DNA of 35,641 nt. Source: Syntrophaceae bacterium UBA1163. Its GTDB lineage: Bacteria > Desulfobacterota > BSN033 > UBA1163. The stretch is from assembly GCA_002311635.1 (NCBI GenBank), contig DBZJ01000021.1, positions 1 through 35,641 on the forward strand, written 5' to 3'. The translations under genes and the position numbers were made by a program. How positions within the stretch are numbered: the first letter of the stretch is position 1; each line of letters starts with the position of its first letter. Of this stretch, positions 16,204 through 23,154 are shown piece after piece. A model generated the notes under the pieces. That model was not told where the DNA came from and made no database searches. It worked only from the letters and a program-made list of their open reading frames with translations.

Positions 16204-16517
16204 AAAACGCTCCTCCCCTTTGTGGAAGTTCTTGATAACAGACTGCCTTTTCGTACTTTTCCATGAGACTTGATTTTGTTGATTGCACCTTATCGGTAAG
16301 ACGGGTTTTTCAATTATTTCTTTAGATGTATGATTAAAGTATTTTATTCAAAATTCTTCAAATCAACCGCTATTCCCATCTGTCCGGATCTTTTTCATCA
16401 TATTTCCCTTCCAATCGCTTTCAGTGGTTGGTGTCCATAAGAAAACTCTTGACAAATACTAATTTAAAAGAGATAAATAAATCAATATGATAAAAGGTTA
16501 AGGGAGGTGACAAGAAT
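16204..16517. other. Divergent intergenic region with a likely promoter
   Basis: This 314-bp AT-rich region lies between the divergent secreted-protein gene and the 23-codon ORF. The only site I can support is the promoter at 16449-16477. I see no clear element in 16204-16440. Confidence 0.5.
16449..16477 (+). promoter_or_regulatory. Putative sigma70 promoter upstream of the 23-codon ORF
   Basis: A perfect TTGACA (16449-16454) is followed after 17 bp by GATAAA (16472-16477, 4/6 match to TATAAT). It lies 40 nt before the start codon in AT-rich DNA and points at the small ORF. Confidence 0.5.
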
Positions 16518-16589
16518 ATGTCATGTGGCATGAAGCATCCTAAGGCAAAGAAGACAACGAAGAAGGCCAAACCTAAGAAAAAGAAATAG
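16518..16589 (+). CDS. Very small Lys-rich peptide (23 residues)
   Basis: An ATG preceded by AAGGGAGGTGAC, a near-perfect Shine-Dalgarno site with correct spacing, opens a 23-codon frame ending in TAG. The peptide begins MSCGMKHPKAKK and ends in a run of Lys with a few Ala, Pro and Thr, with 13 Lys in total and one Cys at position 3. It has no signal peptide or membrane segment. Such a composition suggests binding to nucleic acid or another polyanion, but that is inference. A promoter-like TTGACA/GATAAA pair lies 40 nt upstream. The next gene, a small lipoprotein, starts 137 nt downstream in the same direction. Support for it being real is the strength of the site and the promoter; length alone would not be enough. 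Confidence 0.55.
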   Translation: MSCGMKHPKAKKTTKKAKPKKKK

Positions 16590-16642
16590 GGGGAGGGAAA
16601 TCCAAGGGGGGGAAAGAAATCTTTATTTTTTTCTTGACATAG

Positions 16643-16665
16643 AAACGGATTTTTGTTATCCGTTT
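16643..16665. promoter_or_regulatory. Inverted repeat next to TTGACA upstream of the small lipoprotein
   Basis: AAACGGAT (16643-16650) and ATCCGTTT (16658-16665) are perfect 8-bp arms around TTTTGTT. A TTGACA hexamer lies at 16634-16639, directly left of it. I could not pair that hexamer with a well-spaced -10 box (TATAGT at 16670 would need a 30-bp spacer), so this may be an operator or an attenuator-like stem. Confidence 0.4.
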
Positions 16666-16725
16666 TCTCTATAGTGTATTCTGCCTTGCGATTTCTCTGC
16701 ATATAATGAAAGGAGGTGAAGGGTA

Positions 16726-16887
16726 ATGAGGAAATGGGTGAGCATCTTTTTGGCATTGGCGATTTTAGCAGTTTTTTCTTTTGGGTGCGCAGGGGTTTCG
16801 AAGGATGCAAAGGTTAAATGTCCGAAATGCGGTGCCGTCTTCACAGTGGATGAAGGCGTAGCCGAGGTTCAGAAGAAAGGCTACTAA
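16726..16887 (+). CDS. Small lipoprotein with CPKCG motif (53 residues)
   Basis: An ATG with a textbook AAAGGAGGTGA site upstream opens a 53-residue protein. A lipoprotein-type signal (MRKWVSIFLALAILAVFSFGC) ends at the lipobox Cys C21. The mature part is only 33 residues and contains KVKCPKCGAVFTVDEG, where C32 and C35 form a single zinc-ribbon-like knuckle. Two Cys cannot complete a tetrahedral zinc site alone, so dimerisation or another ligand would be needed. It would be anchored to the inner or outer membrane. It is followed by a strong terminator, so together with the 23-codon ORF it forms a compact unit. I do not recognise a named family. Confidence 0.7.
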   Translation: MRKWVSIFLALAILAVFSFGCAGVSKDAKVKCPKCGAVFTVDEGVAEVQKKGY

Positions 16888-16939
16888 TCCCGCCCCATTA
16901 AAGAAGGTTAACTATCCTCTGGAGGAAAGAGAAAGATTT

Positions 16940-16976
16940 AAAAAGGGAAGAGGCGCACTCTTCCCTTTTTATTTTG
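16940..16976 (+). terminator. Strong rho-independent terminator
   Basis: AAAAAGGGAAGAG (16940-16952) and CTCTTCCCTTTTT (16958-16970) are perfect 13-bp arms around GCGCA, ending in TTTTTATTTT. It closes the small lipoprotein transcript and is nearly symmetrical, so it may also act on the minus strand. Confidence 0.9.
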
Positions 16977-17000
16977 CGGATCCCGTTTCACGGTTGCGTT

Positions 17001-17264
17001 TTAAATCTGAAACTCAACCGAAGGTTTTTCGCTCGTGAGGACGGCCGACAAGAGGGTTCCTCCTAAATAACGAGGAATCAACTGAGAGAGATCGAGGATG
17101 ATTTCATCGGCCCGCTTTCTTCCCACTTCACCCAACACACCATCCCGATGGCGAGACCAGGTAGGATATCGAATAACTCCTTCTGAACGGAGAAAAACAT
17201 CCCTTCCTCCTTTCACCCCTCGAGGCTGGCAAAGAAGGGACAAGTGTTTTATTTCCCCTAACAC
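17001..17264 (-). CDS. Hypothetical small protein, uncertain
   Basis: An 87-codon frame starts at GTG 17264 with no visible Shine-Dalgarno site and ends at 17001, 45 nt after the stop of the EamA transporter on the same strand. The second half has a plausible folded-protein composition (GEVGRKRADEIILDLSQLIPRYLGGTLLSAVL), but I recognise no family. It could be the remnant of a longer gene or a chance frame. It occupies an otherwise empty 330-bp gap. Confidence 0.25.
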   Translation of the reverse strand: MLGEIKHLSLLCQPRGVKGGRDVFLRSEGVIRYPTWSRHRDGVLGEVGRKRADEIILDLSQLIPRYLGGTLLSAVLTSEKPSVEFQI

Positions 17265-17308
17265 TCAGCCCATTAAATGTCAACCATATCGCTGTTCGTT
17301 ATTACCTG

Positions 17309-18202
17309 TCAGGTCAGGTGCCCGGTGCCGGGACGTTTGTTCATACTTAGAAGGGCCATACCAAACAATATCGGAACGATGGAGAGCAATTGAAACAAGG
17401 TCGGGATATTGTGCAGGATCAACCAGGCAAATAACAACGTCAGCGGAGGCGCAATACTGGCTAACGCGTTGGACTTTGTTACGCTGATCCGATGGATCCC
17501 CTCGACCCATAAGATTTTTGAAAATCCCATCAGCAAAAGGCCATTGATCAAGATGAGGGCAGCGGACGTCTTAAGATCCGCTATCGAGAATTTTTCCCTG
17601 AGCAGGCAGGCTAAAATCAATACGATGGGAGTGCTGATGGCGCTGCGAACGAACAGAATCATTTCGCTGCTAACCCTTTCCCTTGCCCTTTGTTGAAAGT
17701 AGTTTCCAAAGGGCGCGATTATGGTAGCCATTAAGATCAACAGATCGCCCAGATGAAGTTTGGTCGTGTTGGGGTAAAGAACGATGAATACCCCGATCAG
17801 CATGAAGATGGCCCCCAGGATATGTTTAGGGGAGATGAAATCCTTCCGCCAGACATGGAAAAAGATAAAACTGAAGCACACTTCGGTTGCAGCTATCAGG
17901 CTTGCGTTTCCAGCACTGGTATAGCGGAGGCCGAAGAAGACCAGGCCGTAATAGAGAATGCCGAGGAAGAGCGTGGCCCACAATATGTCTCTTAAGGAGG
18001 ACCGATTCCTGATCTCCCCCCACCGATGTGTGAGCGTTAACACGCCGCCAAACAAGAGGGCCGCGAAGAGAGTGCTCCACCCGAAAGAGATCAAAGGCGG
18101 AAGAAAGCCGTAGGAGAGAATAGTGATCACCGGGAAGAGGCTCCAGAGGAGAGCCTGTAAGAGAATAAAAAATTCTCCTTGTCTTTCCCGATCGGGTTTC
18201 AT
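17309..18202 (-). CDS. DMT-superfamily exporter with two EamA domains
   Basis: This protein of about 297 residues is built from ten hydrophobic segments in two EamA repeats, the fold of the drug/metabolite transporter superfamily, which usually exports amino acids or small metabolites from the cytoplasm. First repeat landmarks: LLQALLWSLFPVITILSYGFLPPLISFGWSTLFAALLFGG and GLRYTSAGNASLIAATEVCFSFIFFHVW. Second repeat landmarks: LLILMATIIAPFGNYFQQRARERV and GIHRISVTKSNALASIAPPLTLLFAWLILH. The ATG at 18202 gives a normal N-terminus (MKPDRERQGEFFILLQ); an in-frame start six codons earlier is possible, and neither has a good Shine-Dalgarno site. It is transcribed away from the lytic transglycosylase gene. 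Substrate is unknown. Confidence 0.88.
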   Translation of the reverse strand: MKPDRERQGEFFILLQALLWSLFPVITILSYGFLPPLISFGWSTLFAALLFGGVLTLTHRWGEIRNRSSLRDILWATLFLGILYYGLVFFGLRYTSAGNASLIAATEVCFSFIFFHVWRKDFISPKHILGAIFMLIGVFIVLYPNTTKLHLGDLLILMATIIAPFGNYFQQRARERVSSEMILFVRSAISTPIVLILACLLREKFSIADLKTSAALILINGLLLMGFSKILWVEGIHRISVTKSNALASIAPPLTLLFAWLILHNIPTLFQLLSIVPILFGMALLSMNKRPGTGHLT

Positions 18203-18478
18203 GAGGGAATTGTAGTACAAGGGTTCGGAAAATCAAAGAGGCTGCACCGGTGAATCTGGTTATCGTGAGCGGCGCGGGCTAATCTAAAAAAATACTGGCA
18301 AATATTCAACGAAATACATTGTACCCCCCATTTACAGTAGCAGGTCTTTCTCGTAAGCTATTAGGAAACCCTCTGTTTCGTATTCATCTGCGTCCTTCTC
18401 TCATTAAAATGAGGATATAGATCAGAAGGGTTTTTTCTCAGGAGAGGAAAGCAAGATCTAAAAAGAGGAGGAGGAGAA

Positions 18479-19171
18479 ATGAGGCTTTTCAACATTCATG
18501 TGGTTCCATATCATTCGGGAAGTGACTTACATTCGAAATTGAAAAAAAGGATAATGCTCCACACCGTCCTGGAACTCACCAAAATCGTTCTCATCGTGGC
18601 CATCGGTGTTTTCGTCTTGCGCGCATACATTACACCTCTTGCGCCACCTCTTGCTCAAAGGAACGCGCGAGCCGACGCTCCGGTCGGTATGGAGGAGTTT
18701 CTTTCCTATACAAAATCTGCCGACACCAACGTAAAAGAAGTTTTGCATCTTGCGAGTATGATCCGATTAATTACCGAAAATCAGATCCCCGAGGCCAAAA
18801 TGTTGAGGTACGCCGGTTTGATCTTCCATGCCTCCAAGAAACATGGAGTAAATCCCCTTGAAATCATAGCAATCATCATGGCCGAAAGCAATTTCAGGGA
18901 AGATAGCATCAATAAGGAGACCGGTGATTACGGTCTGGGACAGATCAACTGGCAACATTGGGGCAAAGATTACGGATTGACGCCCAAGGATCTTATGGAC
19001 CCGTCGATCAACATTTTTCTAACCTGCCATGTCTATAAATTTTTTGGAGGGGATTTTGGCAAATACCATCGAGGCAACGGCATCCAGTGCAATGCCTACA
19101 TTGTGAATGTGCAAGGTATTCTTTCCACGTTGAACGCCTTTATCGAATTGAAGAAAGAAAATATTTCCTAG
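18479..19171 (+). CDS. Lytic transglycosylase (SLT domain), membrane-anchored
   Basis: This 230-residue protein has a single N-terminal membrane helix (about residues 30-50, VLELTKIVLIVAIGVFVLRAY) and a periplasmic SLT domain from about 105. The domain has the catalytic Glu E136 in AIIMAESNFRED and the GLGQIN motif (152-157), as in goose-type/Slt70 lytic transglycosylases, which cut peptidoglycan glycan strands with 1,6-anhydro ring formation. The C-terminal part (CNAYIVNVQGILSTLNAFIEL) is as expected for the domain end. The start is set by a long GAGGAGGAGGAGAA site directly upstream. No secretion or conjugation genes lie nearby, so a role in general cell-wall turnover is the simplest reading. 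Confidence 0.87.
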   Translation: MRLFNIHVVPYHSGSDLHSKLKKRIMLHTVLELTKIVLIVAIGVFVLRAYITPLAPPLAQRNARADAPVGMEEFLSYTKSADTNVKEVLHLASMIRLITENQIPEAKMLRYAGLIFHASKKHGVNPLEIIAIIMAESNFREDSINKETGDYGLGQINWQHWGKDYGLTPKDLMDPSINIFLTCHVYKFFGGDFGKYHRGNGIQCNAYIVNVQGILSTLNAFIELKKENIS

Positions 19172-19282
19172 GAGACATTTCCGCTCCTCTTTCTGCTCAG
19201 TCACTTCCCATCCCTCCATGGTTCGCCGGGTGCTCGAAGGGACGAAAGAAGCACTGCTATATCCCGCAGCCGATTTTCGTTG

Positions 19283-19307
19283 ACATACGACTCCCTTTTT
19301 CGTATGT
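19283..19307. repeat. Intergenic hairpin between SLT and hydrolase genes
   Basis: ACATACGA (19283-19290) and TCGTATGT (19300-19307) are perfect 8-bp arms around CTCCCTTTT. There is no T-run after the stem. It could be a weak terminator for the SLT gene or an operator for the hydrolase gene 114 nt downstream. Confidence 0.4.
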
Positions 19308-19420
19308 TCAACTCATCCCAAAGCAATTTGTTCTCAATTCATGAGAGGGAAACTATTTATAAATTAGAGATACACGCCTCCCGGTTATTCGGGGTAAAAC
19401 ATTAATGGAGATATAGAATC

Positions 19421-20251
19421 GTGAATGACATTATTATGTCGCTAAGAGGCCTCGCGGGCCTGAGCGAAAAATCTATTCTGGTTGGAAAGCACACCATCGT
19501 TTATCTCGAAGGCGGAAGAGGAGAATCCATTCTGCTTCTCCACGGGTTCGGCGCTGATAAAGACAACTGGAACCTTTTTTCCAAATATCTCACGAAAAAG
19601 TATCATGTGATTACGCCCGATCTGCCGGGGTTCGGTGAAAGCTCGAAAATCTGGAGCGACCAGTATACCATTGCAGCCCAGGTGGAGAGACTCCACGAAT
19701 TTGTCAAGAAAATAGGCCTGAAAAAATTTCATCTGGTGGGAAATTCCATGGGAGGATTGATCGCGGGCGTGTACGCGGCAACGAACCCGGACGAAATTCA
19801 AACCCTCGGGCTATTGGATCCGGCTGGCGTTGCCGGACGCGAACCGAACCAGTTCTCCCGGGAACTCGAGAAGGGGAGCAATCCTCTCATCGTCGAATCT
19901 GTCTCCGAATACGACAAGCTGCTGGATTTCACATTCTTCAAACCCCCTTTTATGCCCGCTCCGCTGAAATCCTATTTCGCCGAAATAGCGGTACAGAGAA
20001 AGGACTTCTACAAGAAGGTATTTATTGAAGCGACCCCGGGCAACCAGCTGGAAGCAGTGATGGCGCGGATTCGTGCCAAGACTCTCATCCTCTGGGGCGA
20101 TAACGACCGGGTGTTGTCTGTATCAAGCGCACAGGTCCTCCAAGAAGGGATCCGAAATTCTAAGGTCATCATTTTGAAGGACTGCGGCCACATGCCAATG
20201 CTTGAGAGGCCCGAGGAGACGGCCCGGCACTATCTGGAATTCATCTCTTGA
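19421..20251 (+). CDS. Alpha/beta-hydrolase
   Basis: This 276-residue hydrolase has the complete fold signature. The oxyanion segment is LLLHGFGADKDNW (residues 38-50), the nucleophile elbow GNSMGG has S109, the acid is D229 in WGDNDRVL, and the base is H257 in CGHMPMLERPEE. The pattern (LLHGFG, PDLPGFGESS, HLVGNSMGG) is that of the meta-cleavage hydrolase/lipase-like group. The substrate cannot be told, and no aromatic-degradation genes are nearby. GTG at 19421 is chosen because GGAG lies 10 nt upstream; an ATG five codons later is possible. A glycerophosphodiesterase gene follows after about 130 bp. Confidence 0.88.
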   Translation: MNDIIMSLRGLAGLSEKSILVGKHTIVYLEGGRGESILLLHGFGADKDNWNLFSKYLTKKYHVITPDLPGFGESSKIWSDQYTIAAQVERLHEFVKKIGLKKFHLVGNSMGGLIAGVYAATNPDEIQTLGLLDPAGVAGREPNQFSRELEKGSNPLIVESVSEYDKLLDFTFFKPPFMPAPLKSYFAEIAVQRKDFYKKVFIEATPGNQLEAVMARIRAKTLILWGDNDRVLSVSSAQVLQEGIRNSKVIILKDCGHMPMLERPEETARHYLEFIS

Positions 20252-20362
20252 GGTGAAAAGGAAAATAGTTCCATCCCGGGTCATTGGCCTGTCGTCATTT
20301 CACCTCAGGGTTTATCAGCAGGAATGAAGCCTGTGTCCGCAGGAAGACAGTCCAGAAAATAG

Positions 20363-20380
20363 AAAGGAGGGGCCGGTATA
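20363..20380 (+). promoter_or_regulatory. Strong Shine-Dalgarno site that points to an ATA start codon
   Basis: AAAGGAGG (20363-20370) is the best ribosome-binding site near the next gene. With 7 nt spacing it points at ATA (20378-20380), in frame with the gene, while the first conventional start (TTG, 20390) is 19 nt away. No stop intervenes. Confidence 0.45.
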
Positions 20381-21109
20381 GCCGATAAATTGATCATCGC
20401 TCACCGTGGCGCCCCGGGCTATGCGAAAGAGAATACGATCGAATCGTTTGAAAAAGCCGTAGCGCTGGGAGCTGATATGATCGAGTTCGATGTGAGAAGA
20501 ACGAAGGACAATGTTCTAATTGTCTTTCATGACGAACGGATTCAAGGCAAGCCTGTCGACGATTTGGTTTATGGGGAGATTAAACAAATTGCCGAAAATC
20601 GGGGATTTCATCTTCCTACGGTCGAAGAGGTTTTGAGACGGTTCAGGGGAAGGACGAAACTTGATGTCGAATTAAAGGAAAGAGACTACGAAGTAGAAAT
20701 TGTTGAATTATTGTCCAAGCATTTTGAAAAAGATCAATTTGTCGTCACTTCATTCAATGAACCCTCTTTAAGGATCATCAAAGACAATTATCCCGGTATT
20801 CAAGTTGGCCTGCTGTTAGGAAAGCTCGATGCATCGCTACGGACAAGAATTTCAGAGTATTTTCCTATGAAAAGATGTAACAAAGCCAAAGCAGATTTCT
20901 TGGTGGCCCATTTCAAATTATTAAGGTTCGGTTTCTTAGAAAGGGCCCGAAGAAATCAAAAGCCTGTCTTCGTGTGGACAGTGAACGATGAAGAAGCAAT
21001 CTGGAAATTGTTGAATGACGAACGAGTTTGCGCCATCATCACAGATCGACCGGATTTGGCTGTTTCGGTACGAGAAAAATATTTTAGCTCGAAAAAAGGC
21101 ACGACGTAG
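20378..21109 (+). CDS. Glycerophosphodiester phosphodiesterase (GDPD family)
   Basis: This enzyme hydrolyses glycerophosphodiesters to glycerol-3-phosphate and an alcohol. It shows the GDPD core in order: LIIAHRGAPGYAKENTIESF (catalytic His and the ENT motif), GADMIEFDVRRTKD (metal-binding Glu and Asp) and VFHDE (second His). LDVELKE and VFVWTVNDEE lie further on, with TDRPD near the end. The size (about 240 residues) is typical of bacterial cytosolic forms, and there is no signal peptide. The start is unusual. ATA at 20378 is ideally placed after AAAGGAGG and would give M-ADKLIIAHRG; otherwise TTG at 20390 starts right at the first beta strand. The product could feed the glpK region downstream, although that is on a separate transcript. 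Confidence 0.88.
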   Translation: MADKLIIAHRGAPGYAKENTIESFEKAVALGADMIEFDVRRTKDNVLIVFHDERIQGKPVDDLVYGEIKQIAENRGFHLPTVEEVLRRFRGRTKLDVELKERDYEVEIVELLSKHFEKDQFVVTSFNEPSLRIIKDNYPGIQVGLLLGKLDASLRTRISEYFPMKRCNKAKADFLVAHFKLLRFGFLERARRNQKPVFVWTVNDEEAIWKLLNDERVCAIITDRPDLAVSVREKYFSSKKGTT

Positions 21110-21211
21110 AGCAGTTTGACATCATCGGGAAATACTGCTCTTGTGGAGGCGGTTTCAGTTCTCAGTCAATTTTTTTTAATCTTTGACCCAGTCAGAATTC
21201 ATGCTCCCTCG

Positions 21212-21240
21212 CCCCCTTAGCACAAGGGGACGAGGGTTTC
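21212..21240. repeat. C-run/G-run hairpin between convergent genes
   Basis: CCTCGCCCCCTT and AAGGGGACGAGG pair over 12 positions with one mismatch around AGCAC. It lies between the convergent glycerophosphodiesterase and hcp genes and may serve as a terminator, though it lacks a T-run. It belongs to the same C/G-run class as other hairpins in the window. Confidence 0.5.
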
Positions 21241-21252
21241 GAGGGATGTACT

Positions 21253-22884
21253 TTAATTTCCCAATGCCGCCTTTAGATCCTGATCGGCTGTCGAAATAGG
21301 TTGGATATTGAAATTGTCAACCAGCACCTTTAGTACGTTGGGTGAAACAAAGGCCGGCAGTGTCGGGCCAAGCTTGATATTCTTGACACCCAGGTAGAGG
21401 AGCGTCAGGAGAATAGCCACTGCCTTCTGTTCATACCAGGAAAGGACAAAGGAGAGAGGCAGCTCATTGATTCCCACGTTGAAAGCCTTGGACAAGGCTA
21501 AGGCGATCTGTACCGCCGAGTAGGCGTCATTGCACTGGCCTACGTCCAGAAGCCTTGGGATGCCTCCGATATCCCCGAGGTCCTTATCGAAGAAGCGGAA
21601 CTTGCCACATGCAAGCGTAAGAACCATGCAGTCCTTGGGGACTTTTTCCACAAACTCCGTGTAATAGTTACGCCCAGCCTTGGCGCCGTCGCATCCGCCC
21701 ACGAGAAAGAAGTGACGGATGGCCTTCCCTTTCACCGCCTCGATGACTTTTTCCGCAACGCCCATCACGGTGTTTCTTGCAAAGCCAACCATGACGGAGC
21801 GACCATTCTTGTCTTCTTGAAAGCCCGGCATGGCAAAAGCCTTGTCGATCACGGGTTTGAAGCTTCTGCCCGAAATGTGGGTGACGCCAGGCCATCCCAC
21901 TGTGCCGCTGGTGAAAATATTGCCCTTGTAGGAATCCCTCGGCTTCTGGAGGCAGTTCGTGGTCATCAAGATGGCGCCCGGAAAATCAGCGAATTCACGG
22001 GTCTGGTTCTGCCAGGCCGTTCCGTAATGACCGTAAAAATGGGAATATTTTTTTAAGCCCGGATAACCGTGGGCCGGAAGCATCTCTCCATGAGTATAGA
22101 CGTAAATGGCTTTGGCCTCGGTCTGTTTGAGAAGCTCCTCCAGATCCTTGAGATCATGCCCGGAGACCAGGATGGCCTTTCCTTGCTTAGCTCCCAGAGG
22201 AACCTTTGTAGGAACAGGATGGCCATAGGCACCTGTGTTGCCTGCGTCAAGAAGCTCCATGGCCCTTAGGTTGATCTCTCCACACTTGAGAACCAGTCCC
22301 ACCCAGTCACTCAGGCTTAAGTCTTTCCTCAGGGTTGCGGCCAATCCCTCATGGATAAACGCGTAGACCTTATCGTCCTGCTGACCAAGGATTTGAGCAT
22401 GATCCGCATAGGCGGCTACACCCTTGATTCCAAAAATGAGGATCTGCTGAAGAGAAAGAATATCAGGGTCGATGGTTACATCCGACTTGATTCCCACCGT
22501 TTCTCCCTGTTTGACGAGTCCCTCTAAGCGGGCCGCCGGCGTGAAGGTGGCAGGTCCCTCTTGGAGATTGATTTTTCCCCTGCCCGCCTTTACCTTTTCT
22601 TTAAGGTTTTCTCTTAAAGCCGCACAGCGCTGGATCAATTGAACAAATCGATCCGGATCAAAATTGACATTTGTCAGTGTTGAAAACATAGCCTTGCACG
22701 TAAAATCGTTGATCTCCGAATCAACCACCCCCACCTTCCGGCCCTCCACTGCATAAAGGGACAACCCTTTCAAGGCATAGATCAGAAGGTCCTGAAGGCT
22801 CGCCACATCCGATTCCTTGCCACAAACCCCTACCTTTGTGCATCCTTCGCCCTTTGCCGTCTGTTCACACTGATAACAAAACAT
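21253..22884 (-). CDS. hcp: Hybrid-cluster protein (hydroxylamine reductase), class I
   Basis: This 543-residue iron-sulfur protein starts MFCYQCEQTAKGEGCTKVGVC. C3, C6, C15 and C21 give the CX2CX8CX5C spacing of class I proteins from anaerobes, which bind a 4Fe-4S cubane. The C-terminal two thirds carry the hybrid Fe-S-O cluster ligands in conserved segments (MTTNCLQKP, VGGCDGAKAGRNYYTEF, LTLACGKFRF, DVGQCNDAYSAV). Hcp reduces hydroxylamine in vitro and acts on nitric oxide or in S-nitrosylation in vivo. The ATG has GGAGGAG a few nt upstream. Its promoter region holds a TTTGAC-N4-GTCAAA palindrome at the position of a CRP/FNR-family activator. No dedicated hcr reductase is adjacent. Confidence 0.95.
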   Translation of the reverse strand: MFCYQCEQTAKGEGCTKVGVCGKESDVASLQDLLIYALKGLSLYAVEGRKVGVVDSEINDFTCKAMFSTLTNVNFDPDRFVQLIQRCAALRENLKEKVKAGRGKINLQEGPATFTPAARLEGLVKQGETVGIKSDVTIDPDILSLQQILIFGIKGVAAYADHAQILGQQDDKVYAFIHEGLAATLRKDLSLSDWVGLVLKCGEINLRAMELLDAGNTGAYGHPVPTKVPLGAKQGKAILVSGHDLKDLEELLKQTEAKAIYVYTHGEMLPAHGYPGLKKYSHFYGHYGTAWQNQTREFADFPGAILMTTNCLQKPRDSYKGNIFTSGTVGWPGVTHISGRSFKPVIDKAFAMPGFQEDKNGRSVMVGFARNTVMGVAEKVIEAVKGKAIRHFFLVGGCDGAKAGRNYYTEFVEKVPKDCMVLTLACGKFRFFDKDLGDIGGIPRLLDVGQCNDAYSAVQIALALSKAFNVGINELPLSFVLSWYEQKAVAILLTLLYLGVKNIKLGPTLPAFVSPNVLKVLVDNFNIQPISTADQDLKAALGN

Positions 22885-22969
22885 GATCGCTCCTCCTTTG
22901 GATGAGATTTTTTGATCGCCGCCTGTTAACGGATTACGCAGCCACCGTCCCTCAGCGATCTTGATTAAA

Positions 22970-22975
22970 ATGATA
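22970..22975 (-). promoter_or_regulatory. -10 box of the hcp promoter
   Basis: TATCAT (22975-22970 on the minus strand) matches 5/6 of TATAAT. No -35 box is evident, as expected for an activator-dependent promoter, and the palindrome upstream is centred exactly 41.5 bp before the implied start site at about 22963. Confidence 0.55.
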
Positions 22976-22996
22976 AGATTAAAAAATCGATTTGTC

Positions 22997-23012
22997 TTTG
23001 ACTTAGGTCAAA
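22997..23012 (-). promoter_or_regulatory. CRP/FNR-family binding site (HcpR/NnrR-like) upstream of hcp
   Basis: TTTGAC-TTAG-GTCAAA is a perfect palindrome with 6-bp arms, like the TTGAC/T-N4-A/GTCAA sites of FNR, DNR/NnrR and HcpR-type regulators. It is centred at 23004.5, so it lies at -41.5 relative to the start site implied by TATCAT at 22975-22970, the class II activator position. Which regulator binds cannot be told here. Confidence 0.65.
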
Positions 23013-23059
23013 AGGGTCTTGAGGTTATAAAGAGGCGGACTCTCAACTGAAAGGGAAGA

Positions 23060-23088
23060 TCAAGAGAGTTAGAGCTGGCCTCTCTTGA
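23060..23088. promoter_or_regulatory. Inverted repeat upstream of glpK
   Basis: TCAAGAGAG (23060-23068) and CTCTCTTGA (23080-23088) are perfect 9-bp arms around 11 nt. The right arm overlaps a TTGAAA hexamer (23085-23090), with TATATT or similar AT-rich sequence about 15 bp further on. This could be a repressor operator for glpK. Confidence 0.4.
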
Positions 23089-23154
23089 AATGTGTTTTGA
23101 TATGATATATTTTTGTAAGCGACCAACAAGTCCTGTCTCCGGGAGGATCAAGTT

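Noticed and set aside
14168..16589. ATP-grasp gene plus nearby small peptide as a graspetide (ATP-grasp modified peptide) cluster
   Set aside because: The 23-residue peptide is 1.4 kb away behind a convergent gene, has no acidic core or Thr/Ser-Glu pattern of graspetide precursors, and has its own promoter and terminator.
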